Origin: Cupriavidus sp. D39
GTDB taxonomy: Bacteria; Pseudomonadota; Gammaproteobacteria; Burkholderiales; Burkholderiaceae
NCBI RefSeq assembly: GCF_026627925.1
Contig: NZ_JAPNLE010000009.1
Coordinates: forward strand, 3,534,001 to 3,598,000
Length of the DNA: 64,000 bases
Direction: 5' to 3'
Positions 18,456-27,872 of the stretch are shown here, piece by piece; positions within the stretch are counted from its first letter, which is position 1; every line of letters begins with the position of its first letter. Below the pieces are notes generated by a model, which was given only the letters and a program-made list of their open reading frames with translations, did not search any database and had not been told where the DNA came from. Made by a program: the position numbers and the translations under genes.

Positions 18456-19721
18456 ATGTCAGAACACGCCCCCGAACTGATCGAGTCACTTCTTGCCGAC
18501 TCGCACGCGACCCGATCCGCCGCCGCCTCTCCCTCCACCTCCCGCGCTTCACGATTCTGTGAGCTGGCCGACACCATCGACAGCCGCGCCGAGCTGGAAG
18601 CCATCCGCCACAGCATCCACCAGCACCCCGAGCTCGCCTTCGACGAAGTGCGCACCGCCGAGCTGGTCGCCACCTGGCTCGAAGCCTGGGGCTACGAGGT
18701 GACGCGCAGCGTCGGCGGCACCGGCGTGGTCGGCACGCTGCGCGAAGGCGGTGGTCCGCGCAGCATCGGCGTGCGCGCTGACATGGACGCGCTGCCCATT
18801 CATGAGCGCACCGGCTTGGCGTACGCCAGCATCCACGCCGGCAAGATGCACGCGTGCGGCCACGACGGCCACACCACCGTGCTGCTGGGCGCGGCCCGCC
18901 AACTGGCCCGCACGCGCAACTTCAACGGCACCGTCAACCTGATCTTCCAGCCCGCCGAAGAAATCGGCTCCGGCGGCGGCGCCGAGCGCATGCTTGCCGA
19001 CGGCCTGTTCGAGCGCTTCCCCTGCGACGCGATCTTCGGGCTGCACAACCACCCCGGCGTGGAAGCCGGCACCTTCATGTTCCGCGCCGGCCCGTTCATG
19101 GCGGCCTGCGATACGGTCGCCATCACCATCCGCGGCAAGGGCGGCCACGCGGCCCGCCCGCACCAGTCGATCGACCCGATCCTGGTCGCCGGCAGCCTGG
19201 TGATGGCGCTGCAGAGCATCGTGTCGCGCAATATCGACCCGAACGAAACCGCCGTGGTCACCATCGGGACGCTGCATGCCGGGCATGTGCCCAATGTGAT
19301 TCCCGAGAGCGCCAAGCTGGAGCTGAGCGTGCGGTCGTTCAGTCCCGATGTGCGGCGCACGCTGGAAGATCGCATCCGCAAGCTGGTGACTTCACATGTG
19401 GAGGGCTATGGCGCTACGGTGGAGATCGATTACATCCGGGGCTACCCGGTGCTGGTCAACAGTGAGCGCGAGACCGAGTTCGCTCGCCAGGTGGCTGAGG
19501 AACTGGTTGGGCCTGACAACGTGGTGGCGAATTTCCCGCTGATCGCCGGGAGTGAGGATTTTGCTTACTTCCTGCAGCAGCGGCCGGGGTGTTTTGTGCG
19601 GATGGGGAATGGGGCGGGGCAGCCTTTGCTGCATAACGCTGGGTATGATTTTAATGATGAGAATTTGACGGTTGGGGCGGCTTATTGGGCTAGGTTGGTG
19701 GAGAGGTATTTGGAGGTGTAA
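18456..19721 (+). CDS. M20D amidohydrolase (hippurate hydrolase / aminoacylase type)
   Basis: 421 aa, cytosolic metallopeptidase-fold amidase. Metal and catalytic motifs: GVRADMDALPIHE, MHACGHDGHTT, FQPAEEIGSGGGAE, GLHNHPG and IAGSEDFAYF. It cleaves an N-acyl amino acid or related amide. An N-terminal extension of about 35 residues, rich in Ser/Ala, precedes the usual start. It stands alone between an IS110 element and a repeat block. The last 180 bases switch from C-ending to G/T-rich codons, unlike the rest of the gene. Confidence 0.9.
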   Translation: MSEHAPELIESLLADSHATRSAAASPSTSRASRFCELADTIDSRAELEAIRHSIHQHPELAFDEVRTAELVATWLEAWGYEVTRSVGGTGVVGTLREGGGPRSIGVRADMDALPIHERTGLAYASIHAGKMHACGHDGHTTVLLGAARQLARTRNFNGTVNLIFQPAEEIGSGGGAERMLADGLFERFPCDAIFGLHNHPGVEAGTFMFRAGPFMAACDTVAITIRGKGGHAARPHQSIDPILVAGSLVMALQSIVSRNIDPNETAVVTIGTLHAGHVPNVIPESAKLELSVRSFSPDVRRTLEDRIRKLVTSHVEGYGATVEIDYIRGYPVLVNSERETEFARQVAEELVGPDNVVANFPLIAGSEDFAYFLQQRPGCFVRMGNGAGQPLLHNAGYDFNDENLTVGAAYWARLVERYLEV

Positions 19722-19796
19722 AGGGGGATGGTTGGGGTGGTTGGGGGCAAGGGCAGACCAGTTAGCTCTTGTTGTATTGGTTGGTGTCTTTTTTGG

Positions 19797-19876
19797 GCGG
19801 CGTTGGTTTTTGGACCCAAGAGCCGTACGACATCCCCCTGCGGGGGCTGCCGGTCACTTTTCTTTGCGCGGCAAAG
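19797..19876 (-). repeat. Left fragment of the inverted 389-bp repeat unit
   Basis: Contains GCCGTACGACATCCCCCTGC and GGGGGCTGCCGGTCACTTTT, the reverse complement of the segment present in each direct unit (for example near 21138-21190). It is cut from the rest of its unit by the IS5-type remnant starting at 19877. Confidence 0.75.
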
Positions 19877-20473
19877 AGGGTGGAGACAAAAGAAAGAAAG
19901 ACCTATTCTTCCTAAACTGAACATGGAGATGCAGTCATGGGGAAGATGGGAAGGCCCTTGGCCATAGACGAGGAGCATCACGCGCAGTTGCGGGAACTGG
20001 TGAGAGGCCATCCGAACGCGACGATGAGGGAGTTGGCCCAAAGCCTTGCCGAGCAAGGTGGCCCCAGGGTCAGCACGGTCACGCTGGCGGCGGCTTTGCG
20101 CCGCGCTGGATTGAAGCGAGTTGCGCAACCCAGCGCTGTACTCTATGCAAAGCCCAGTGAGCCCGCGCATTACGGCTACAGCGATTCTCATCGCCTGGAG
20201 CCGGCCGATCCTGGCAAGTACACCAGTTGCCTGACCGATGCCGAATGGGCGCTGGCGGCCGACCTGTTCGAACGGCCAGAGGGACATCGGGGACGACCTG
20301 CGGTGTACGAGAGGCGCCGCATGGTCAAGCGCACCCATGCCTGGAACGAGCGCTCGCGCCGCCTGATCATGCATCACGATCGCAGCATCGCCAGCGCAAC
20401 CGCCTGGGTCTGGCTATCTCAGGCACGTTTGCTCGTACGCCGATTGACCAATGCCTGAATTTGTCCTCACCCT
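19877..20473 (+). mobile_element. IS5-type element with internal deletion (MITE-like)
   Basis: Terminal inverted repeats AGGGTGGAGACAAA (19877-19890) and TTTGTCCTCACCCT (20460-20473) match at 12 of 14 positions. CAAAG at 19872-19876 and 20474-20478 flanks both ends as a target duplication. The element splits an inverted copy of the 389-bp repeat, so it arrived later. At 597 bp it is about half the size of a complete IS5-type element; the central catalytic part is gone. Confidence 0.8.
19937..20458 (+). pseudogene. Internally deleted IS5-type transposase
   Basis: An open frame of 173 aa that joins two ends of a transposase. Residues 1-70 form a helix-turn-helix region (HPNATMRELAQSLAEQ); residues 95-125 (YTSCLTDAEWALAADLF) are the usual start of IS5-type DDE transposases. 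At about residue 130 the chain jumps directly to MVKRTHAWNERSRRLIMHHD, the extreme C-terminus. The DDE catalytic residues are missing. The deletion kept the frame, so a DNA-binding peptide could still be made and might repress or bind related elements (inference). Confidence 0.8.
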
Positions 20474-20734
20474 CAAAGAAAACTAACGAAAGAAAGCCGC
20501 CCTGCCGGGGGCAGAGCAATAAGGCTTATGTGGGGCCGGTGGTTGCGTCGTACGGCCCTGAGTGTTGGCTGGCGTGTCCTACCGGCCTGGAGGTCATCGC
20601 ACCTGCATGACCCACGGGTTTCGTGGTGCGGCCCCTGACCTCGCGTGCGGTGACCATTCCCACATCTGCCGTTCGCGGTGCGGAGGGCCGCGATGCAGCC
20701 CACGTTTCTGGTTTCGTGGTTTTGTCTCTGGCGG
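20474..20734 (-). repeat. Inverted copy of the 389-bp repeat unit (main part)
   Basis: Reverse complement of the direct units: the same landmarks (TGGTTTCGTGGTTTTGTCTC, CCTGAGTGTTGGCTGGCGTG) appear on the opposite strand. Together with 19797-19876 it forms one unit facing the tandem array. The spacer 20735-20837 between the inverted and direct units has no recognisable content. Confidence 0.75.
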
Positions 20735-20837
20735 CGAATGCCCGGCCATTTGATGCCCTGCCGTACCGGCGCTGCCGGCAACTTGCTATCAGTCCTCCTG
20801 GTTTCGTGGTGGGCACCGTGGCCCGGTCCGCGAGGGT

Positions 20838-21985
20838 TCACGCTCGAACACCACCGCGCTTGCCCTCCGAGACAAAACCACGAAACCAGCCACACCCGAA
20901 ACAGGGCAGCCCCTCGCGCCGCGAACGGCAGATGGCCGAACGCGCACCGCACACGAGGTCAGGGGCCGCACCACGAAACCCGTGGGTCATGCAGGTGCGA
21001 TGACCTGTGGGCAGGTAAGGCACGCCAGCCAACACTCAGGGCCGTACGACGCAACCACAGAGGCAAAAACAGCCTTATTGCTCTGCCCCCGGCAGGGCGG
21101 CTTTCTTCTCGTTAGTCTTCTTTGCCGCGCAAAGAAGAGTGACCGGCAGCCCCCGCAGGGGGATGTCGTACGGCCCTTGGGTGCAAAAGCCAACGCCGCA
21201 AAAATCAAAGCCCAACCACAAGACAAGAGCCCTCGAACATCACCGCGCTTGCCCTCCGAGACAAAACCACGAAACCAGCCACACCCGAAACAGCGCAGCC
21301 CCTCGCGCCGCGAACGGCAGATGGTCGAACGCGCACCGCACACGAGGTCAGGGGCCCCACCACGAAACCCATGGGTCATGCAGTTACGATGACCTCCAGG
21401 CCGGTGGGACACGCCAGCCAACACTCAGGGCCGTACGACGCAACCACAGAGGCAAAAAAAGCCTTATTGCTCTGCCCCCGGCAGGGCGGCTTTCTTTCGT
21501 TAGTTTTCTTTTGCCGGTCAAAGAAAAGTGACCGGCAGCCCCCGCAGGGGGATGTCGTATGGCACTTGGGTGCAAAAGCCAACGCCGCAAAAATCAAAGC
21601 CCAACCACAAGACAAGAGCCCTCGAACATCACCGCGCCTGCCCTCCGAGACAAAACCACGAAACCAGCCACACTCGAAACAGCGCAGCCCCTCGCGCCGC
21701 GAACGGCAGATGGCCGAACGCTCACCGCAAACGAGGTCGGGGGCTGCACGACGAAACCCATGGGTCATGCAGTTGCGATGACCTCCAAGCCGGTAGGACA
21801 CGCCAGCCAACACTCAGGGCCGTACGACGCAACCACAGAGGCAAAAACAGCCTTATTGTTCTGCCCCCGGCAGGGCGGCTTTCTTCTCGTTAGTCTTCTT
21901 TGCCGCGCAAAGAAGAGTGACCGGCAGCCCCCGCAGGGGGATGTCGTACGGCCCTTGGGTGCAAAAGCCAACGCCAACAAACAAA
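20838..21985 (+). repeat. Tandem array, about three units of ~389 bp
   Basis: The landmark CTTGCCCTCCGAGACAAAAC recurs at about 20857, 21247 and 21636 (CTTGCC varies to CCTGCC), giving a period of 389-390. Each unit also contains GCCAACACTCAGGGCCGTAC, CCCCCGGCAGGGCGGCTTTC and TGACCGGCAGCCCCCGCAGG. The third unit ends around 21985. Open frames of 130-145 codons recur with the same period on both strands; they have no recognised homology and I do not call them genes. 21986-22104 is a G+C-poor, C/A-rich tail with nothing recognisable. Confidence 0.85.
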
Positions 21986-22104
21986 GCCCAACCTCGCAGC
22001 AAGAGCCAAATGTGCTGCGCTTGGGCCCAAAAACCACCATCGATCCAAAAGCGCCCAAAGCCCCAAAGCCCCACGCCTAAAAAGCCCCACCCCACCCCCA
22101 AAAT

Positions 22105-23000
22105 TCACCGAAAAAACCCACTAGGCGGCACCCCAAACTGCCTCCTAAACATAGTAGAAAACGCACTAGGACTCTCATACCCCAAATCCAAAGCCACATC
22201 CACCACCTTAGCCCCGGCGGCCAGCCCCTCCAACGCCGACAGCAACCTCGCCTGCTGCCTCCACTGCCCAAACGTCATCCCCGTCTCCCGCGCAAACCGC
22301 CGCTGGATCGTCTTGGGATCCACCCCTAGCCGCTCCCCCATTGCGCCAAAGTCAGCGCCGTATCGGGCGCCCCGACAATCGCATCGCAGATCTCCCGCAA
22401 ACCGGCATCCGCAGGCCGCGGCAAGTGCAACGGCAACGTCGGCACCAGCATCACTTCATCCAGCAGCAGCCGCATCAGCCGCCCGTCGCGCGATTCGGCC
22501 GCGTAGGGTGTCGGGATATCGATCGCGGCGAGGATGAGCTCGCGCAGCAGCGGCGTGATGCCAAGCACGGTGCAGCGGGTGGGCAGGTTGGCGGCGGCGT
22601 CCGGCCGGATATAGGCGGTGCGCATGCGCACGTGCCCGACCATGCGGATCCAGTGCACCGTGCCCCCAGGCATCCACATGCCGCGGGTTGGGGGCACGAT
22701 CCATTGCCCTTCGGCGGTGGCGACCACCATCACGCCATGCACCGCGTGGATGAGCTGCGCGTTGGGATGCTGGTGCGGCTTGGTGACGTGGCCGGGCTGG
22801 TAGTCGGCGGCCATGGCGGTGACCGGCATGGGGCTGCGGTCGTATTGCAGGTAGGCGGGCGATTTGGAGTAGGTGTCGGCGCGGTCCATGCCGGGCGGGG
22901 AGGGGATCAGGCGGGGCGTGGGGTTTTCGTCGTGCCGGGCGAGCGGTGTGTCGTCTAGCCCGTTGTTGCGCTGCGAAAGGTGCGTGACGGGACGGGGCAT
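22105..23000 (-). CDS. AraC-family regulator (one frameshift)
   Basis: About 298 aa when repaired. An N-terminal cupin-like sensing domain (HPNAQLIHAVHGVMVV, MWMPGGTVHWIRM) precedes the two-HTH C-terminal domain (LGVDPKTIQRRFARETG, VVDVALDLGYESPSAFSTMF). The break is in the CCCCC run at 22335-22339; one more base joins ALTLAQWG to ERLGVDPKTIQRR. It is divergent from the fsr-like exporter, as NimR is to NimT in Escherichia coli, so it likely activates that exporter. Its last codons are unusually G/T-rich. Confidence 0.86.
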
Positions 23001-23114
23001 GTCCTTTTCTCCAAGGTTCCGGCCCTATTCTCGCAGGACAGGCGGATTTGCGCCATTTAGCATGGTCGCCACGATTCCCTAGTTGCCTTTTCAGCCCCTT
23101 AATTCTTCTCCAAC

Positions 23115-24369
23115 ATGAGCAGCCGCATCGATACCGCGCCCGGCGGCGCGAATGCCTCGCCGCAAGGCCAGGCGCAGACTTCTACAAGCGCGCAGGCCGC
23201 CGAGCGGACCGGTTTTCGCGTACTCGGGGCGATCAGTTTTTCGCACTTCCTCAATGACATGATCCAGTCGCTGATCCTGGCCATCTATCCGATGCTCAAG
23301 GGCGGCTTCAACCTCAGCTTTACCCAGATCGGGCTGCTTACGCTGACGTACCAGATCACTGCTTCGCTGCTGCAGCCGGTGGTGGGCCTGTACACGGACA
23401 AGCATCCCAGCCGCAGTCGCTGTCGATCGGCATGGGCTTCACGCTGTGCGGCTTGCTGCTGTTGTCGGTGGCGCCTACCTATGGCGTGCTGCTGCTGGCG
23501 GCCGCGCTGGTGGGCACCGGGTCGTCGATCTTCCATCCGGAGTCGTCGCGCGTGGCGCGCATGGCGTCGGGCGGGCAGCACGGGCTGGCGCAGTCGATCT
23601 TCCAGGTTGGCGGCAATGCGGGCAGCGCTACCGGGCCGCTGCTGGCGGCGTGGATCGTGCATCAGCAAAGCAGCGTGGCGTGGTTTTCGCTGGCGGCGTT
23701 GCTGGCGATTGCCGTGCTGTGGCAGATCGGCAGCTGGTACGGCCGCGAGCTGGCGCATACCACGCGCAAGCGCAAGGCTGCCGTCACCGCCGCGCCGCTG
23801 CCGCGCAGCACCGTGGTGCGTGCCATGGTGGTGCTGATGGCGCTGGTGTTCTCCAAGTATTTCTACATGGCGAGCCTGAACACCTATTACACCTTCTACC
23901 TGATGGAGCGCTTTGGCCTGACGCGGCAAAGCTCGCAGCTCTACCTGTTCGTATTCCTGTTCGCGGTGGCGGCCGGCACCATCCTGGGCGGCCCGATCGG
24001 CGACCGTATCGGCCGCAAGCGCGTGATCTGGGCGTCGATCCTGGGCGTGGCGCCGTTCACGCTGATGCTGCCGCATGCCAACCTGTTCTGGACCGGCGTG
24101 CTGTCGTTCATCATCGGCTTTATCCTGGCCTCGGCGTTCTCGGCGATCCTGGTGTTCGCGCAGGAACTGATCCCGGGCAAGGTGGGCATGGTGTCGGGGC
24201 TGTTCTTCGGCTTTGCTTTCGGCATGGGCGGCATCGGCGCCGCGGTGCTGGGCAAGCTGGCCGACGCGCATGGCATCCAATCGGTTTACCAGCTGTGCGC
24301 CTTCCTGCCACTGCTGGGCTTGCTGGCCATTTTCCTGCCCGACCTGGGCGGGCGAAAAAGCAGGCCTGA
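23115..24369 (+). CDS. fsr: Fosmidomycin-resistance (Fsr) type MFS exporter, two frameshifts
   Basis: About 418 aa when repaired; 12 membrane segments, inner membrane. ISFSHFLNDMIQSLILAIYP and FNLSFTQIGLLTLTYQ at the N-terminus and VGTGSSIFHPESSRVARMAS are the Fsr signatures. The frame breaks at CCC 23406-23408 (joining YTDKHP to QPQSLSIGMGFT) and at AAAAA 24355-24359, where one more A gives the short natural tail GGRKKQA. Probable drug or metabolite exporter; fosmidomycin itself is known only for the family. Divergent from the AraC regulator. 24370-24493 holds nothing recognisable. Confidence 0.85.
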
Positions 24370-24493
24370 GCCTGCGCGCAGCGGCCCGCGGCCATATCGC
24401 TGTTCGATTTCATGCACCGTCGTGGTGCCAATGCGCCACATTGCAGCAACCCCACGCGGTGCGTGGCGCACCCGTGGGGCTGCCGTCTCAGCA

Positions 24494-25558
24494 TCAAGCC
24501 TGTCCTGCAGGATGCCTGCCGCCTGGCGGATGCTGGACGATCACGCCGTACCACCCCAGCCCCGGATAGGTCTCGTAACCCGGCGTGCGGGCAAACGCCA
24601 CCAGCGCGCCGTCCGGCGCCTCGTACCAGCCGGTGGGGTTGTTGTCGTCCTTCAGGGCGAAGGTCTCGGCCAGCAAGCCCACGCCATCCGACGCGGCGAT
24701 GACGCGGTGCTTCGCGTCCACCAGCAGGCAGCGCGTGCGCTGCCAGTCTTCCGGGGATAGCCGCACGCCCTTGACCACCGTCTGCGCCTGCGGCGCCCAG
24801 TTGAAGAAGATGGCGAGCACGCCGGCGGGCTCGCCGTTGGCGCGGCCGCCTTCGCGGATGGCGGTGGCGTAGGTGGCCACGCTGGCGTTGTCGAGAAAGC
24901 GCGACACCGCGACATCGTGCGCGACATAGTCGTCGCCCGACGTGGTGGCAATCGCGCGCTTGAACCATTCCACGCCCGAGACATTGCGCCCTGCCACGCC
25001 GGGGTAGGCGTGCGGGCGGCCATTGGCGAGGACGCGTCCCTGCGCGTCGATGACCCACAGGTCGAGGTAGACGGTGTAGCTGTTCAGGATGACGCCAAGG
25101 CGTTCGCTCGCATGGCTGGCGGTGGTGCGCTCGGGGCTGCTCACTGCCTCCACGAGGGCGGCGTCGGTGGCCCACCAGCGCACGTCGCAGGAGCGCTCGT
25201 AGAGGTTGCGGTCGACCACGTCGATCATGTTCAGCGCCATGTCGGCCAGGCGCTGGCCCTGGTGGCCGCGCATCTGCCGGATCATGGCGTCGCCGAGCTG
25301 GGTGAGCTCGGCGATGGAGCCGCCCAGCTCCGTGGTCAGCTCGCCGGTGATGCCGGAGATGCGCTCGGAGACCTGCTTGACCTGATTCGCCACGACGCTG
25401 AAGCCGCGGCCCGCATCGCCGGCGCGCGCCGCCTCGATCAAGGCGTTCAGGGCGAGGAACTTCGTTTCCCGGTTGATCTCCGCGATGCTGGAGATCTTGT
25501 TGTCCGCGATATATCCAACGTGGTGAGACAGCTCGACGATGCGGTCTGCGCTTGCCAT
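24494..25558 (-). CDS. Soluble chemoreceptor-like protein: short MCP tip followed by a Cache domain
   Basis: 354 aa, no signal peptide and no convincing membrane segment. Residues 15-70 are the methyl-accepting-protein hairpin tip (INRETKFLALNALIEAARAG, GRGFSVVANQVKQVSERI), which normally contacts CheA/CheW at the C-terminal end of a receptor. Here it is at the N-terminus, and a double-Cache-like sensor follows (YLDLWVIDAQGRVLANGRPH, VSGVEWFKRAIATTSGDDYV). The order is the reverse of normal, and the coiled-coil stalk is very short. GGGAGA lies upstream of the ATG at 25558. It could be a cytosolic ligand-controlled array modulator. The gene has no operon partners. Confidence 0.8.
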   Translation of the reverse strand: MASADRIVELSHHVGYIADNKISSIAEINRETKFLALNALIEAARAGDAGRGFSVVANQVKQVSERISGITGELTTELGGSIAELTQLGDAMIRQMRGHQGQRLADMALNMIDVVDRNLYERSCDVRWWATDAALVEAVSSPERTTASHASERLGVILNSYTVYLDLWVIDAQGRVLANGRPHAYPGVAGRNVSGVEWFKRAIATTSGDDYVAHDVAVSRFLDNASVATYATAIREGGRANGEPAGVLAIFFNWAPQAQTVVKGVRLSPEDWQRTRCLLVDAKHRVIAASDGVGLLAETFALKDDNNPTGWYEAPDGALVAFARTPGYETYPGLGWYGVIVQHPPGGRHPAGQA

Positions 25559-25734
25559 ACGGTATCTCCCATTACAGATCCAGTGACCAGTCAGGAGCCC
25601 GGCGTGTGCTGTCGAAAACGGTCCGCACCATGTTTGTTCTGCGTCGCTCCTGTCGTTCTGCATAGGCGAGAAGCGTGCCAGCCTGGCATCAGGCTGGCAT
25701 CAGGCTGGCACCAGCGACAGGATGAGCGAGCGGA

Positions 25735-27048
25735 TCAGCGGCCGGTCTTGTCCTGCGACACGTCCATGATCATGCGCGTGAGCAGGTACAGGCGCGGCGT
25801 GACAGAGTTGAGGTCGACGTATTCCGCATCGTTGGAGTGTGCGCCAAAGCCGCGCAGGCCGAAGCGCTCGATCACCGGTGCCTTGGTGGCGGCCGCGGCG
25901 AACGCGGCATCGGTGCCGCCGCCCTCGGCGGTGTCGTACACGGCCAGCTTCTCGCCGATCTCCGCATACACGCCTTGCGCGTGCGCGGCCAGCTTGCGCG
26001 CGGCGTCGGTGACTTCCAGCGGCGGGCGGCGGCGTTCGAACTTGACCTCGACCTTGGTATCGGGGATCAGTTGCTTCTTCACGCGTTCGGCCAGCGTGCG
26101 TTCCAGGCTGTCGTAGTCGGCGGTGCGCAGCACGCGCACATCGGCCTGGGCCGTGGCGATGGCGGGGATCACGTTGCGGTTGGTGCCGGCGGAGGAAATC
26201 GTCCAGTTCACCTTGAGCCCGCTCTCGGGGTTGGACAGGTCGCGCATCTGCAGGATCTGGTGCGACAGTTCATACAGTGCGTTGCGGCCGTTCTCGGGCG
26301 AGCTGCCGGCGTGCGAGGCCTTGCCGTGCACGGTCAGCGAGATGGCACCGATGCCGCTGGTGGCGAGCGACAGGCGGTCGCCGGTCACGCGCGTGGCTTC
26401 GCAGGAGAACACCGCGTCTTGCTGGCTGCCCATCCTGGTCAGCATGGCGCGCGCGCCCGGCGAGCTGATTTCCTCGTCGCCATTGATCAGCACGGTGAGC
26501 GTGCCGTAGTCCTTGAAGCCCATCTTCTGGAGGATGGCCACCGTATGCAGGATCACCGCCACGCCGTTCTTGTCGTCGGCGATGCCCAGGCCATAGGCGC
26601 GCTCGCCGTCGACGCGGAACGGCTGCTGCGCCAGCATGCCGCGCAGGTAGACCGTGTCCATGTGGCCGATCAGCATGATGTTGCGCTTGCCCGTGCCCTT
26701 GAACTGCGCCATCACCATCTTGCCCACCTGCTTGGGCGTGTCTTCCATGCGGTAGACCTCGGTGGGCTCGATCAGCTGCGCGTCGCCGCCCATCGCGGCC
26801 AGGCGGTCGCGGATCAGCGTGGCAATGCGGTCCAGCCCTTCGATGTCCTTGCTGCCGGATTCGATCGAGACCAGGTCTTTGAGCGTGGCGATCAGTGCCG
26901 GCTTTTCTTGCTGGGACAGCTGGTAGGCGGGCTCCACCGGCGCCGCTTGCGCGGCAGCAGCGCAAAGCAGGGCGGCGAGCGCTGCGGCCGCCTTCAAGGA
27001 GGGACGAGGGGAAAACGCGCTGGTGCGCGGGGTAACGGTCAAACGCAT
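25735..27048 (-). CDS. Periplasmic M20 carboxypeptidase (glutamate carboxypeptidase G2-like)
   Basis: 437 aa. Signal peptide residues 1-36 (ending AQAA). The two-zinc M20A site is complete: MLIGHMDTVY, GLGIADDKNGVAV, LINGDEEISSPG, SCEATR and the late FGAHSNDAEYV. Lid domain residues SHAGSSPENGRNAL are present. It probably removes C-terminal glutamate from folate- or peptide-like substrates in the periplasm. It stands alone with its own promoter region; the next gene upstream is the MarR regulator 124 bases away in the same direction, with no clear link. Confidence 0.9.
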   Translation of the reverse strand: MRLTVTPRTSAFSPRPSLKAAAALAALLCAAAAQAAPVEPAYQLSQQEKPALIATLKDLVSIESGSKDIEGLDRIATLIRDRLAAMGGDAQLIEPTEVYRMEDTPKQVGKMVMAQFKGTGKRNIMLIGHMDTVYLRGMLAQQPFRVDGERAYGLGIADDKNGVAVILHTVAILQKMGFKDYGTLTVLINGDEEISSPGARAMLTRMGSQQDAVFSCEATRVTGDRLSLATSGIGAISLTVHGKASHAGSSPENGRNALYELSHQILQMRDLSNPESGLKVNWTISSAGTNRNVIPAIATAQADVRVLRTADYDSLERTLAERVKKQLIPDTKVEVKFERRRPPLEVTDAARKLAAHAQGVYAEIGEKLAVYDTAEGGGTDAAFAAAATKAPVIERFGLRGFGAHSNDAEYVDLNSVTPRLYLLTRMIMDVSQDKTGR

Positions 27049-27172
27049 GCGGTGGGCTCCGTGGTGCAGTGAGGAAAAACGCAGTGAGGGGAAACGGGTA
27101 AAGGGCAAGGCGGGGTGCAGGGTTCGTGCCAGCCGGGGCGCAAGCATCGCTGCGACGCGCCTTTCGGCCGCG

Positions 27173-27751
27173 CTATTCGTCGGCCGCCTCGAAGCCTTGC
27201 AGCCAGCGCCGCAGCAGGCTTGCCAGCTGCTTGCGCTCGGCGGCCGAGAGCCCTTCGAGCAAGCGATGCTCATTGGCCACGTGCACCTCCAGCGCGTGGT
27301 CGATGCGGGTGCGGCCCGGCTGGGTCAGCTCGATCAGCAGCCCGCGCCGGTCGTCCGGGTTGGGGCTGCGGCGCACCAGCCCGGCGCGCTCGAGATGGTC
27401 GATCCGGTTGGTCATGGTGCCCGAGGTGATCATCAGCGAATCGATCAGCGCGCCCGGCGACAGCGCATAGGGTGGCCCGGAGCGGCGCAGTGTGGCCAGC
27501 ACGTCGAACTCCCAGGTATTCAGGCCGGTCGGCGCCAGCGCGGACTCCACCGCGCGATCGGTGTGGCGCGCCAGGCGCCAGACCCGGCCGATGATGCCCA
27601 TCGGCGCGGCGTCCAGGTCAGGGCGCTCGCGTGCCCACTGGGCCAGGATGCGGTCGACGCGATCGCCCCCGCCTTCGGGTGCATCGTCGCTGCCAGCTTT
27701 AGGGGAGGGCGCCGTCGCGCTGCTTGCCTTGGGTTTGCCGCGAGTGGCCAT
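27173..27751 (-). CDS. MarR-family regulator
   Basis: 192 aa. The winged HTH runs from about residue 72 to 150: LNTWEFDVLATLRRSG, PGALIDSLMITSGTMTNRID, and the wing NPDDRRGLLIELT. The first 40 residues are a low-complexity Lys/Pro/Ser leader. It is divergent from an EamA exporter, with two palindromic operators in the 90-base gap, so it very likely represses that exporter and itself until a small ligand binds. Confidence 0.92.
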   Translation of the reverse strand: MATRGKPKASSATAPSPKAGSDDAPEGGGDRVDRILAQWARERPDLDAAPMGIIGRVWRLARHTDRAVESALAPTGLNTWEFDVLATLRRSGPPYALSPGALIDSLMITSGTMTNRIDHLERAGLVRRSPNPDDRRGLLIELTQPGRTRIDHALEVHVANEHRLLEGLSAAERKQLASLLRRWLQGFEAADE

Positions 27752-27784
27752 GGTGGGCTGCTGTTTATCCTGGATGACGAGAAT

Positions 27785-27838
27785 CTTGACATCAAGGCGT
27801 CCGGTTCGTAAAGTGAGATTTATATCTTGATATCAAGA
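27785..27838. promoter_or_regulatory. Paired MarR operators
   Basis: TCTTGATATCAAGA at 27825-27838 is a perfect 14-bp palindrome; CTTGACATCAAG at 27785-27796 is a near-perfect second copy. Their centres are 41 bp apart, close to four helical turns, so two dimers would lie on the same DNA face. They cover the divergent MarR/EamA promoters. Confidence 0.7.
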
Positions 27839-27872
27839 ATATTTGTCTGAAGAAAAATGGAGGCATGACGAC

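Noticed and set aside
20982..21893. Open frames of 120-145 codons on both strands of the tandem array
   Set aside because: They repeat with the 389-bp period on both strands, have Pro/Arg-rich low-quality sequence and no ribosome sites; they follow from the DNA repeat, not from coding selection.
24370..24493. Extension of the fsr-like gene to 24760
   Set aside because: The extension has no membrane pattern and runs antisense into the chemoreceptor-like gene; one extra A at 24355-24359 gives the usual family end at 24369.
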